From assembly GCA_009801085.1 (NCBI GenBank), contig VNWV01000008.1, positions 2,046,001-2,110,000 of the forward strand: DNA of 64,000 nucleotides, read 5' to 3'. Origin of the DNA: Lasiodiplodia sp. COLG20. Taxonomy: Eukaryota > Ascomycota > Dothideomycetes > Botryosphaeriales > Botryosphaeriaceae. A program made the position numbers and the translations under genes. Within the stretch, counting starts at the first letter, position 1. Every line of letters begins with the position of its first letter. This document shows, piece after piece, positions 1 through 10,924 of this stretch. The notes under the pieces were generated by a model. It ran no database searches. It had not been told where the DNA came from and worked only from the letters and a program-made list of their open reading frames with translations.

Positions 1-240
1 ATTGAGGACTCCTTGCCGGATGCGTTCCATGTACGATGGGATGCGGTTGATGCCATGTGTGTCGACGCCGCGAAGATCGGCCGCGACAAGGCACTTGGCG
101 ACAATTGCGGCGTTCTCGGGCGGCACGCCATTTCCGACAAGCACGTCTTGGACAAACTTCTCGGCGTCTTGGGCGCGGACGAGAACCGGCGTTGATTTGG
201 CTTCCTTGGCGCTGCTGACTGGGGCGTTGGCGGCAGACAT
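1..240 (-). CDS. Ldh_2-family malate/lactate/ureidoglycolate-type dehydrogenase, N-terminal part
   Basis: The reverse strand opens with ATG at 240 and stays open for 80 codons to the window edge, so only the N-terminus is present. After a Ser/Ala/Lys-rich leader of about 20 residues comes a helical segment and then the motif ADLRGVDTHGINRIPSYMER, which matches the start of the Ldh_2 fold (YlbC/ComC/AllD-type NAD(P)-dependent 2-hydroxyacid dehydrogenases). In that family the motif lies near the N-terminus, as here. The substrate (malate, lactate, ureidoglycolate or another 2-hydroxyacid) cannot be told from 80 residues. The gene is divergent from the short-chain dehydrogenase at 921. The start is well placed because no earlier in-frame ATG is needed for the domain. 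The partial state is due to the window, not to decay. Confidence 0.8.
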   Translation of the reverse strand, partial: MSAANAPVSSAKEAKSTPVLVRAQDAEKFVQDVLVGNGVPPENAAIVAKCLVAADLRGVDTHGINRIPSYMERIRQGVLN

Positions 241-920
241 TGTCGTTATCGGGTGGTGTGAGAATTGCTGGTTTTGCGTCTTTAGTGCCTTTCGGGTCAA
301 CGTTGTTGTTGAGTAGGGCTTGGGATACTGTGGGGATACTGTCAAGGCGAGATACTCAGTGAAGATATTCCTGACAACCCAAAAGTACAGACACTGACGA
401 GTGAGCTGGCAGAAATCTGACTATGGAAAGAAAAATTCTTTTAAAAAAGATGAGCTTGAGCGCGAAATTGAGATATGAGAAGGAGCGCTCCGACGGAGGC
501 GGACCGAATCCGCAAGTCGAGACGGAGACTCTCCGGACGCCGCTGTGGAGTCGAACTCAACGGACCGCTCGCGGCGCGGCATAGTAAGCAAAGCGTAGCG
601 TACGGGTTACCGGACATAGCCTCCCGGAGCGCTTGGATACTCTGCTTGCTTACTTTTCTGGTCAGAACCAAGACGTGCTGACATGCCAACAATTCCACGA
701 CAGGTATGAGGGCCGTAAGTTCCGGATGACAGGAGCTAATTTCCGCGTCGGCTTCGTGAGGGTTGCTCCATTGCGCGCTGGTGTCATTGGAGGCCAAATG
801 TTGTGGGGAAGAGCGGTGGCGGCGGGGTTCGGCAAACGCGAAAAAGGTGGCCGTTCTCCGATGCTGGATGACGTAGCTCGGTGACGCGGAGTTTCTCCTC
901 CAACACCACAACACCAAAAT
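241..920. promoter_or_regulatory. Divergent intergenic region between Ldh_2-type and SDR genes
   Basis: About 680 bp separate the two divergent start codons, so both promoters must lie here. I see no reading frame with family resemblance on either strand. No clear TATA box or known operator was identified. Confidence 0.5.
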
Positions 921-1956
921 ATGTCGGTCCTCACCAGTGATCTCAGCTCCCATCTTGCCCTCGTCACCGGTGCAAGCGGTGGCATTGGAAAGGCAACATG
1001 TCTAGCTCTTGCTGAGAAGGGTTGCTCCATTGCCGCCCACTATTACAGTAACTCTGATGCTGCCAACGCTCTCGTTGATCAGCTAAAGGCCAAGGGCGTG
1101 AAAGCGCAAGCTTTTCAAGCAGACCTAAGCAGCTATGATGAAGTATGTCAACGGAAATCTTTGACGATGTGATATTCTTCTTTTTGTTTATTTCACGGTG
1201 ACACTTTCCGCCTACTCAAGATTCTGATCGGATTCAAGTCAAAGTGCCTACATTGCACATCCGTGTACAATGCAGTATCCAGGAATACTGAGATATTCGG
1301 CAGGTTCGGAAACTCCACGCCTCGGTGTCCTCAGCACTCGGCGCCCCTACAATCCTCTTCAACAACGCTGGCAGCACATTGTCCAAACACGGTCTCCGCT
1401 CCGCCTCCGAAATCTCGATCGAGGACTTTGAATTGACTTGGCGCTCGAACTGTGGCTCCGCATTCCTTCTCACCCAGCTATGTCTCCCTGACATGGAGAA
1501 AGCTGGTTGGGGACGCGTCATTTTCTGCTCCAGTGTTGCCGGCCTCAACGGCGGGGTAGTCGGTCCACACTATGCGTAAGCATCGGCTTCCAGCGTGTAT
1601 GGTCCATATGATGTTGAGTTTCTATTGGTACAGGTCTTCCAAGTCGGCGCTGCATGGGCTGATCCATTGGCTCGCGGGAGCCTATGCTGCAAAAGGCATC
1701 ACTGTCAATGGTGTCGCTCCCGCTCTTATTCAGGACACAACTATGCTTCCGGGAGCTAATGAAGAGCTGGCAAAGAGTGAGCATCTTTTACTTCTGCGAA
1801 AGCGTCCCCAGGATGAACCTGCTAACCACCAAAGAACTCCCCGTCGGACGCCTTGGCCGTCCAGAGGAGATTGCAGAGACAGTGATGTGGATGGTCAAGA
1901 CTGGCTATGTGACGAACAAGATCATTACTGTGGACGGCGGGTGGGTCGCACACTGA
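921..1956 (+). CDS. Short-chain dehydrogenase/reductase (classical SDR, FabG-like)
   Basis: Four exons (921-1142, 1304-1575, 1634-1776, 1835-1956) join in frame to 252 residues, the usual length of a classical SDR. The glycine-rich nucleotide-binding motif TGASGGIG is near residue 17, the NNAG motif follows at the start of exon 2, and the catalytic Tyr-x-x-x-Lys is present as YASSK, split exactly by intron 2. A Ser is found in the upstream strand (CSSVAG) as expected for the catalytic triad. The C-terminus VDGGW is typical of 3-oxoacyl-ACP reductase-like SDRs. It should be a soluble NAD(P)-dependent oxidoreductase; the substrate is unknown. Its neighbours are two other oxidoreductases, which fits a small catabolic or secondary-metabolic group, but that is inference. 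Confidence 0.9.
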
Positions 1957-2478
1957 GTATATATTCGAAATAGATTCGTATTACATTTGGTCCACTGTGA
2001 TATGTTTAAATATAATGATGATGGTGTCGTGTTAACCATATTTTTTTGTAGGCCATATAGGAATGTAAAGTGGTAAATCGATTGCGTTTCTGGTTGCTCG
2101 TGCATGACAACACACTCATCACAGAGATGATTGAAATGGCTATTTCGATGCGGTATATGTTTTCCAATTACGCAGGAACAGCTCGATGTTGATTTGACTC
2201 CTTACACAATAGAGTGCCATATCCTTAGTGAGAAGGGCTCCAAAGGGTCAAACTCCTGTCACTCGCTATTGGGAAGGAAGCAGAGGACGATAAGCTGTTC
2301 CATAAATTCTAGAGAGAGCTATATCATTATGGTCATTGTTTACAATTTTAATTTTGGCCATTGTGTGTTGAAGACCCTCTCAAACCGTGGGTGTTTAATA
2401 CGTTCTAGAACGTGATCCAGAAAGAAGGAACCGGAAATGACCGTACGTAGTCTGCTAGACCTGATGACACCCACCATC
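1957..2478. other. Convergent 3' region between SDR and flavin monooxygenase
   Basis: About 520 bp of AT-leaning sequence lie between two convergent genes. A short forward frame at 2131-2415 has no recognisable features. I see only 3' flanks here. Confidence 0.5.
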
Positions 2479-4509
2479 TCAGCACATCTGACTGCCCGTT
2501 ACCACGGCTTCCTCTCCAAGCTTCCATCCGGCCAACCTCTCGACAAGCTCCTCCCCGTACACCGGCTGCTTGTCATCATCCCCCAGCAGCCCCAAATAAT
2601 ACGTGATATCCCTTCCATCCCGCTCCCTCACCTCGAATCCATTCCCCAGGAACGTGAACCGATTCTCATTCCAATACGTAATCTCAAAATCCTCGTACCT
2701 CGGCGCTTTCATCAGCTCCATGAAGTGTAGACGCGAGCCAGGATAGACGACAACCTGGCCATCTTTCCTTCCCTGCTTGAACCAGCTGCTGCAAGGCTGC
2801 GTCCACGCCGTGCGCTGCAGAAACAAATCGGCATGTTGGCGGAACTGCGCCGCCGCGTCGGAGCGCGGTGCTAGCGACTTGATACCTTCAACTTGCACCT
2901 TCGTGATGACGGCGAACATGTAGCTCGTCCACGCCTCGATCAACGGCATAAAGCTGCCGTGGCCGAGCGGACCGTAGGGCCCACAGAAGGAGAAATAGTT
3001 CGGAAATGAGGGGATCCCAATGCTGAGATAGGATGTGACGTTCATATCTGTTTCTTCCTTTTCCTCGCCAGTGACCGGGTCTACGGCGGTGCGGCGCCGC
3101 GTCCAGAGGTCGCGCAGGTCGCGGCCGTGCGCTCGGAAGGGGAAGGGGGGAAGCCAGGTCGTGTCGAAGCCCGTGGCACAGATGATGACGTCGACGTCGT
3201 GGTGGACGCCGGAGTGATCGATGAAGCCGCTTTTCGTAATCTGCTGGAGCTGGTCTGTATAGATGGTTGCGTTCGGAGCGGAAAGAGCTTCTAAGTAACC
3301 GGGCGCGGGCGTGGGGCGACGACAACCGGGGTTGAAGTCTCTGGGTATGATTGCGGAAGCAAGATCCGGGCGGGTGGAGAGCTTGCGGGTCATTTGGTTG
3401 CGGGCAAAATCGCGGGCGACTTTGCTCTCTGTTGAGTATTTGTCAGTGCTCGGCGGTGTAATTAGTACTTGGAGGTGCAGATTTGGCCTGATGTTTATCA
3501 TTCTCGTGGCCCGCAGTTCGTACCTGGAGAGCCTTTGATGATGAACTTGAAACGCTGGTTCAACTCGTTCTCGATCTGTTTGCGATACTCGAGATACTTC
3601 TGTGGATTCTGTTCCAGGTAGCGGAGCTGTTCTTCGGTATCTGCCAAACGTTAACATCAACAGACACGCAAGAGTGGCAGACGCACAGGCGAAGTTTGCG
3701 CCGTCTGGGCCAGCCCAGCTTTGAGCAAAGGCTGCGGTTACCCATATTGGATTTCGTATCCAGTGATACAGCTTGTCGACTTTTGGTGTGATGGCAGCGA
3801 CTACCTGGACACCGCTGCTTCCAGCACCAATGACTGCGACCTTCTTTCCGTTGAGATCATAGCCTTCCTCGTAGTTAGCACTGTGCATTAGCTTTCCGGT
3901 AAAGTCATGTAGTCCAGGAATGCCAGGCCATTTCCACTTGTGCAAAACCCCGCCGGCGTTGATGAAGAACTCGGCGGCATCGTCGAAAATGTCGTCCGTC
4001 ACCAGGTTTCTGATCCTGAATCTCCACACACCGGCACGATCATCCCACTCGGCTCTTTCGATCCGGTGTTTCAATCGCACGTACTTGTTAATGAAATCGT
4101 TCTCCCGTTCGATGTCTTTGAGATAGCGCCAGATCTCAGGGGAGTAGGAATAGAAATGTGACCACTGCTTGGGCTTCCAAGTGAACTGGTAGTTGACCGA
4201 CGGGACATCGCAAGCACAGCCTGGGTATCTGTTCACAAGCCACGTTCCACCAATGTCGTGGTTCTTTTCATAGCAAACAATTTCAACGTTTTCAAGCTCC
4301 TCTTCGGCCTTCTTGAAGACGTTGAGAGACGAAGCACCGGCTCCCATCAGGACGACTTTGATTCTCCGCTTGGTCCCCATAGGCTGCTCCAGAATGCGGT
4401 AGCCTTGCTCGTCAGCTTCTGGGGGCGGCGGGCCAGCGTAGTCATCTTCATTGAAGTGCAGTTGCTCGGCCGCGCGAACGCCGTTGGCGGATCCCGAGTC
4501 AATGGCCAT
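2479..4509 (-). CDS. Flavin-containing monooxygenase of the Baeyer-Villiger type
   Basis: Three exons (4509-3687, 3640-3524, 3428-2479) give 629 residues; introns are 46 and 95 bp. The first Rossmann motif (GAGASS) is followed by the FAD-associated GGTWLVNRYPGCACD segment, which is characteristic of Baeyer-Villiger monooxygenases. A second dinucleotide motif (GAGSSG) binds NADPH, and a late ATGFDTTW motif closes the FAD domain. The Baeyer-Villiger fingerprint F-x-G-x3-H-x3-W is present as FTGKLMHSANY, with Tyr in place of the usual Trp. I chose ATG 4509 (MAIDSGSANG) because related fungal proteins begin just ahead of the conserved acidic AGPPPPE stretch; an in-frame ATG at 4704 would add 65 less typical residues. 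Likely a soluble enzyme oxidising a ketone or similar substrate; the actual substrate is unknown. Confidence 0.88.
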   Translation of the reverse strand: MAIDSGSANGVRAAEQLHFNEDDYAGPPPPEADEQGYRILEQPMGTKRRIKVVLMGAGASSLNVFKKAEEELENVEIVCYEKNHDIGGTWLVNRYPGCACDVPSVNYQFTWKPKQWSHFYSYSPEIWRYLKDIERENDFINKYVRLKHRIERAEWDDRAGVWRFRIRNLVTDDIFDDAAEFFINAGGVLHKWKWPGIPGLHDFTGKLMHSANYEEGYDLNGKKVAVIGAGSSGVQVVAAITPKVDKLYHWIRNPIWVTAAFAQSWAGPDGANFACASATLACLLMLTFGRYRRTAPLPGTESTEVSRVSQTDRERVEPAFQVHHQRLSRYELRATRMINIRPNLHLQVLITPPSTDKYSTESKVARDFARNQMTRKLSTRPDLASAIIPRDFNPGCRRPTPAPGYLEALSAPNATIYTDQLQQITKSGFIDHSGVHHDVDVIICATGFDTTWLPPFPFRAHGRDLRDLWTRRRTAVDPVTGEEKEETDMNVTSYLSIGIPSFPNYFSFCGPYGPLGHGSFMPLIEAWTSYMFAVITKVQVEGIKSLAPRSDAAAQFRQHADLFLQRTAWTQPCSSWFKQGRKDGQVVVYPGSRLHFMELMKAPRYEDFEITYWNENRFTFLGNGFEVRERDGRDITYYLGLLGDDDKQPVYGEELVERLAGWKLGEEAVVTGSQMC

Positions 4510-5696
4510 TGCCTCGGGCCCGGAGAAATTCTGTGGCGCCGAACTAAATTTGGAGGTTGCGTCGATCAGCTCGCTTGCCAAAACGACTGAGGGTGTTGTA
4601 CACGCGCTAACGCCTGGGCAAAGGGGTTGATGTAAGCTGACGTCGAGACTGCAGCAATGATGAAGGGAGGATTCTGGTAAATTCAAGATCGAAAGAGATG
4701 GCAATGGGCAGAAAACAGCACTCCAAGCACCCGAGCTCTAATAAGCACTTCATGAAGAGGACGGATATAAGAGCTTATGTGCGGGGTAGGCGTGAGTACC
4801 CGAGGAGCGCGAGGGCCGTGTCAGACACTGCAGCGTGCATTCCATGGGGACTCTGGTCGCTCAAAACGTGGCGATCAGCGGCACGGCGCTCTCGCAGGCT
4901 GACGGCGCAGCGCGCACGACACCACGTCATTCTTGCAAGCGCCGGCCCTGGGCTGCCCGTTGGTGGCGGGCTGAGTGGGAGTGCAGCTGCTGGTATCGTG
5001 AGAAAGGGAGGGATGGATGGCCTTGTGGCCTTGGGGGCTGCTCGGGCGCCTGAGGCTTGGCGGGGAAGTGCGCGCTGCGCGCAGGCTGCAAGGCTGAACA
5101 GCGAGGAGGACCCTTGCGGGCCGCGAGGGCGTCGCGCGGGCCGCGATGATAGATGCTAGACGTCGTCGGGCTGCGCCTCTGTGGATGTGGTGGCTGTCAA
5201 GTCCTCAGCCTCAGCAGCGCCCAGCCGTGCCGCCTCGGGCTCGACTCGTTGGGCTCTCTCATTGGCCGGCCCAGCGCGACGAGCGAACAGCCGCAGCAGC
5301 AGACGTCGGGCTCGCCCAGGCGTCGTCTTGTCAGACACCTGTCCACCAGGACTCGGATCCTCAAAACCGCTGTCTGCCTGCGCCGCGCAGCGTCCCTCGC
5401 CCCGCGCCTCTGCTGCCTGCCCGCCCCGCCGTCGCCGCCGCCGCAAGCGACCGCCGCGCCGTCCCCAGAGCTCGCCCGCACCAGGTAGCTCGGGAAGCTC
5501 TTCCGCCGTGCGGCCCCTGTTGCGACACCGCCGCCCATTGTCTGCGCACATCGACGGACGCGCGACCACGCCCATGTGGACGCCGCAGCCCTGCAACGCC
5601 CTCCCGCCTCCGCGCTGATCGCCCACGCGCCGCCCTAGTGCATGACCTCACCGGAGACGCTGCCCACCAGACCCTTCCCCGCCGCCCGCCGACACC
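4510..5696. promoter_or_regulatory. Divergent promoter between monooxygenase and RhoGEF; GC-rich leader
   Basis: The part from about 4,790 to 5,690 is very GC-rich and holds long frames on both strands, none with family character. That pattern is expected by chance when stop codons are rare. A TATATCC-like sequence on the reverse strand near 4,765 could serve the monooxygenase. The RhoGEF probably has a long 5' leader here. Confidence 0.45.
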
Positions 5697-8600
5697 ATGT
5701 CCTACTACCAGAACGGCTCGTACTATCGCCCCAGCTCCTCGCAGCAGCAGCCCTACGGCAGCACCAGCCCCTACCAGGCCCGGCGCCCCAGCTTCGAGAA
5801 CGGCGACGAGGCCGCCTTTGTCACAAACGGTCGAGGCGATGGCTACAGCTACGGCCAGAATGTGGACCGCCGGCCCAGCTACGCTGTGCGCCACCACGAT
5901 GAGCTCTTCATGCAGGACTCGTCGAACCCGCCGCCGGACATGCCCACCACACCGCTTGCCACCGACTTCGGCTCGCAATACCAGTCTGTGGCCTCGCCCA
6001 CCCAGCCGACCTACGACCCCCGCCAGTTCCCCGCCCCGGTCCAGATCCCGAACCCACAGACTTTTGGTGGTGTAAACCGCACACATTTCGACGCTGCTGC
6101 TCCCCACCAGCCGTACAACCCCGCTGCCTACTCGGAAAGCAATCTGGGTCGCAGCGGCACCACCGCCGGTCGAGGCTATGGCTACGGCTATGAGGCTTAT
6201 CCGGCCTCGCCCCAGGCTACAGTCCAATTTCCATCACCCCAGATTCCTTACCAAGCACAGTATTCTCCCACCCGTACATACAGCCGCCCTTCTGTACAGT
6301 CTCCGACGTATTCCAATTCTCCCGGCTCCGCTCCGCTGCCTCCTCGACCCTTGGCATACTCGCCTTCCACCGCGCCTCCTCCCCTGCCTGTACCCCCTCA
6401 CAGCAGTAGTTCCCCGCCGCCGGCTGACTGGCAGGAGCAAATCGCGAGACGGCCGTCCATGGCCTCTGTTTACAGTGACTCCCGATACAATAACCCGCTT
6501 CCCTCGCCCCCGGTGGGCCAGGATGACCGCCGGACATCACCACTATACCACTCGAATCCCCTTCCTCCACTTCCTCAACACTCGCCGACCAGGACCAATA
6601 CGTACGGGCGCCACCCTCAATCTCGGCCGCTGCCCGGTCCTCCGCAGGGTGAGGGCGGTTTTGGAAGATCAGATAGTAATGGCAGTCCATACGGTGGGCA
6701 AATGACGTCTGATGATCTTTATGACGAAATCGAAAATGCAGTGTTGCACGCTGGGAACTCTCCGAGGATCGATGTAGACCAAGCAGACCACCATTCGCCA
6801 AACGGCCAGCATGAGCCATTCTTCTACGCATCGCTTACTGGGAGTGGAGTGGCGGCGACAAATGGTCACCTGTCGCCAGATCCGCAGTCGCACGCTGCGT
6901 ACAGTTACAGCGACGAGAGTGATGCGGAAGCCGCTGCTGGCTTGGCGGCTCTGCAAATGGCTGAGGAGGAGGAACGCAGGGGCAGCAGTGGTGCTACACT
7001 TTTCAGCAGCTACAACATGCGGCCCACATCGTCCACAGCGCCGGAACCTCCTGCTCACGAACAACCGACAGCAACAGACGCCGTGTACAGCGATGATGAC
7101 ATGGCAGGAATCGATCTGGGCGCTTATGCTGGAAACTTTGAGCCGCACTTTACCTACGGTGGAAATCCAGCTGAGCTCGCCAGTGGCGGCATCGATCGTT
7201 CGGGAAGCCAGAGCCAAACCTTATCGTCGTCTGGCTCGCAACGCAAGTCCGGAGACGCGAGCGACGCAGACGCTTATGATCCCATCCACCCCTTCCCTCC
7301 GTTTTCCAGCAATGCAAGGGTGGACACTTTCGGCACCGGCGGGTTCGCCGAGCCGGGTGCCCACAGACGTCGCCTGAGCTACGACGAAGGCGATGAATCT
7401 AGTTTGATGGTGTCTGAAACATCGACACTTGCTGAGCCGCCTGAAATGTTTTACCATCCAGGCATGTCGCACTCGCGACCGCTCCCACCACCACCCGCCG
7501 GTGAACAAAACTTCACTCAACGCCAGAGCCCGTACGGTTATCAGCAAGGTCGTGGAGCCTATCCTGCTGGTCCCGATCAGATGGCCACTCCAAGTGGCGC
7601 TGTTGTGCCGAGATCGACTTCGCTCGTCAGCCACAGCAACACGCCTCAAGCTGTTCCACCCATCAGGTCCAAAACGGATGCCGAAGAGCGACGACTTCGC
7701 AGCGCTGGATTACGTACCTCAGCACTCTATGAGAAAGATTCTAGCAGCGAAAACTTGACTCCACCTACAGCTAGCACGATGACTCTGGATCTCCCCGCAC
7801 TCCCCGCTGGCAAGCGCTTCAACCCACAAAAGTTGACACCGAAAGATTACGCGAAGTGCACGGAGCCTTGGGCGTTAAGCTCGATCATCGCCTGGCTGCG
7901 AATGATGGCAGAAGGAGAAACCGACTTGAAAGAGCATCTCATCACAGAGGGACTGGTGAACATGTTTACTTACAAGGTTCCGACAATGAATGTAGCAGAT
8001 GCTGAAACTTTGAGCACTCAAGTCGTTCAGGAGATGTACAAGGTTGGAACGCTTGAGCACGTTGAGGAGTGGCTGAAATTCACACCGGCAACGACTTCCG
8101 GCGTGCTCTTCCAACTGTCTAAATCCGGTTGCTACGCACCAACGCTTCACGAACACCACACTCACGGGCGCTGCTACTCTTACCACTGCCAGAGGACGTT
8201 GAAGAAGATTGATCTTCATGCGCAACCATCCGTGAGGAGGGGCGAGGATTGGCTATCGTTCTACAAGCTCAAGAAGGAGGACCTTCCGGAGAGCGTTAGC
8301 AGAAAGGAAATCGACAGGCAAAACATCCTTCATGAGATTGTTCAGACCGAGGATAATTTCATGGACAGCTTGAATGTCCTCCGCGAAATCTATCGCGACG
8401 GGCTTATGCAGATGCAGCCTCCAGTCATTGGCCCCAAGAAGTTGAAGGGATTCATTCGGGACGTATTTGGCAAGGTCGACGCCGTCAAGCAAGCAAACGA
8501 GGAGCATCTTCTCCCGCAGATGAAATACCGCCAACAGGAACAAGGCCCCTGGGTCCACGGTTTCAGCGACATCTTCCGCGAATGGATCAGAAAAGCTCGA

Positions 8601-10924
8601 GGAGCATATATCGAGTATGCGGCTGCTTTCCCGTATGCCACTTTTCTTGTCAGACAGGAAGCAGAGCGGAATATTCTCTTCCGCAGCTATTTGGACCAAG
8701 CACAGGCCCACAAAATGTCGAAGAAGCTTGCATGGGACAACTATCTCAAGTCTCCGATCACAAGGCTGCAACACTACGGCCTTCTGCTCAGTACTGTTCT
8801 CAAACGTTCTCTTGTAGACAACGAGGAGAAGAGAAACCTGCACATTGCGATAGAGGAAATCAAGGCTGTCACACAGGAGTGCGATGCGCGTGTGGCGGAA
8901 ATGTCCCGCAAGGTTGATCTGACGGACCTCCAGTCCAAGCTCATCCTCCGTCCAGGCATGCAGAGAGTAGAGCTGAACCTCAACCACTTGGGCCGAGAGC
9001 TCATTTTCAAAGGCGACCTTCAGCGCATGGGTGGTACAAGGTACACATGGCTTGAGACTCACGCATTGCTTTTCGACCACTATCTTGTCTTGGCAAAGAC
9101 GGTCCATCACCGAGACGTGGAAGGTGGCGCGAAGCAGGAGAGATATGACGTTTCTCGATTGGTAAGTGCCCCGTCTCTTCCTATTATTTGTCTGTGCTAA
9201 CACCTGTGCAGCCAATTCCGATGGACCTCTTAGTTCTCGAGAGTTCGAACGACGATCCAGTCGTCAAGTCTTCCGTCAAGGGCGTGGCAACTGTAACATC
9301 GACTGCCAGACCAGACTCCCGACTTCGCGCTGGATCGAATGCAAGCCCCGCCCCAGGAACACTTTCCCACGTTAACACAGGGTCTTCCATGGGCTCTACC
9401 CTGACAAGTGGGTCGGCGGCCAAGGGCATGGTGGTGACGACTGTCTTGGAAAGTCCCAAGGATGAAAAGATCATGTATCCATTCCGCATTAAACACCTTG
9501 GTAAGGAGGTGTATACGCTTTTCGCACCGTCGGCACAAAACCGCCAAGACTGGTGTGACAAGATCTTGGAAGCGAAGACGAAGCATGCTGCGGCGTTGTT
9601 TGCACAAAACGCAGAGCCGTTCCGCTTGCGCGTTATGGCCGACTCAGCCTTTGCTTACGAGGGTGGAACGGGTGGCTCCCAGAGCATTACCATCAAGGGC
9701 ACTCCTCTTGACCGCGCTATTGACGATGTAGAGAGGCTTTTCGCCAACACAGGCCGACCCAGCCCCATCTGCAGAGCTCGTGTCAACTGCGCGACAGCTT
9801 TCATGCAACCATATGGCAAGCCCATGGTAGCTGTCGGGACGGATTATGGCGTGTACATCTCGGACACGGCCAATCCTCGCGGCTGGACAAGGGTACGACT
9901 AGAATTATTGCATAGTATGAAACAATTTGCTAACGCACCATAGGCCATCACGATTCAGAAGGTCTCACAAATCGCCGTTCTCGAAGAATTCAGCATAATG
10001 CTGCTGATCTCCGACAAGTCTCTCATCGCCTATCACCTCGACCTCGTCTGTCCTGTCGGGGGCGCTGCAGGTGGCAGCAACAGCGATTCGGCGCGCCGAG
10101 CTCCTCAGAAGTTGTCGGGTTCGCGTGATGTCGGCTTCTTTGCAACCGGCAAGATGAAAGACCGTACCCTCGTTTTCTACAAAAAGCGGGAAGGCCTCTC
10201 TTCTACCTTCAAGGTCCTCGAGCCCGTCTTCCAAAAAAGTACCGAGAAGAGGAGCCGTTTCCTTCGAACCGGCCGTACCGAGTTTTTCCGCGAATACGAC
10301 GAGTTCTACATCCCGACTGAGTGCTACGGTCTCAATTTGTTCCACTCTTCCCTTGCTGTTTCAACATCTAAGGGCTTCGAAGTGCTCACTCTCGACAAGA
10401 AGCAGTCTTGGTCCGTGCCAGACCTGAAAGCGAGCCACGTCGCCACTATCGCCTCGCGCTTGCAGGGACTCGATCCGCTGGGCATGTTCCGACTTAGCGA
10501 CCAGGAGTTCCTCCTCTGCTACGAAGAGTGCGCCGTCTACGTCAACAAGCATGGTGACGTGTCGCGGTCGGTCATTATGGAGTTCGTCGGCAAGGCCAAA
10601 GCCGCGGCGTTGTACGGCCCGTACGTGCTGCTCTTCGACCCGGACTTTGTCGAGGTGCGCAACGCGCAAAACGGCCGTTTGCGCCAGGTCATTCCAGGCA
10701 GGGACGTCAAGTGCCTCGACGACGGCCTAGGCCTCGGTGGCCATTGGGTCCAGCCAAACGGCAATGCCGGTCAGGCGCACGGGCAGAATGGCATGGGCGC
10801 CGGTGCGTATGGTGGGAATGGAGCGGTGCTTAGTCGCACGGTTAAGCTGGCGATGCAGCACCCCAGACACGAGAAATGCCAGATCGTCGTGGAGTTGCTT
10901 TTGAACGAGGGGCAGAGGGACTAA
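5697..10924 (+). CDS. ROM2: Rho guanine nucleotide exchange factor, DEP-DH-PH-CNH (Rom1/Rom2 type)
   Basis: Three exons (5697-9161, 9212-9892, 9944-10924), all joined between codons, give 1708 residues. The first ~690 residues are Pro/Ser/Tyr/Gln-rich and look disordered. A DEP-like region lies at about 700-850. The Dbl-homology domain, at about 870-1075, begins with the typical phrase LHEIVQTEDNFMDSL and contains SPITRLQHYGLLL. A PH domain with an internal Ser/Gly-rich insert spans about 1080-1320, and a citron-homology (CNH) domain runs from about 1330 to 1670. This order defines fungal Rom2, the exchange factor that activates Rho1 for cell-wall integrity signalling at the plasma membrane. 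It is longer than yeast Rom2, mostly through the N-terminal tail. The symbol is by domain architecture, not by alignment. Confidence 0.93.

Noticed and set aside
5146..6227. Long overlapping frames on both strands before and inside the RhoGEF start
   Set aside because: They are shadows of GC-rich sequence; only the frame from 5697 carries domain content and splices into the DEP-DH-PH-CNH protein.
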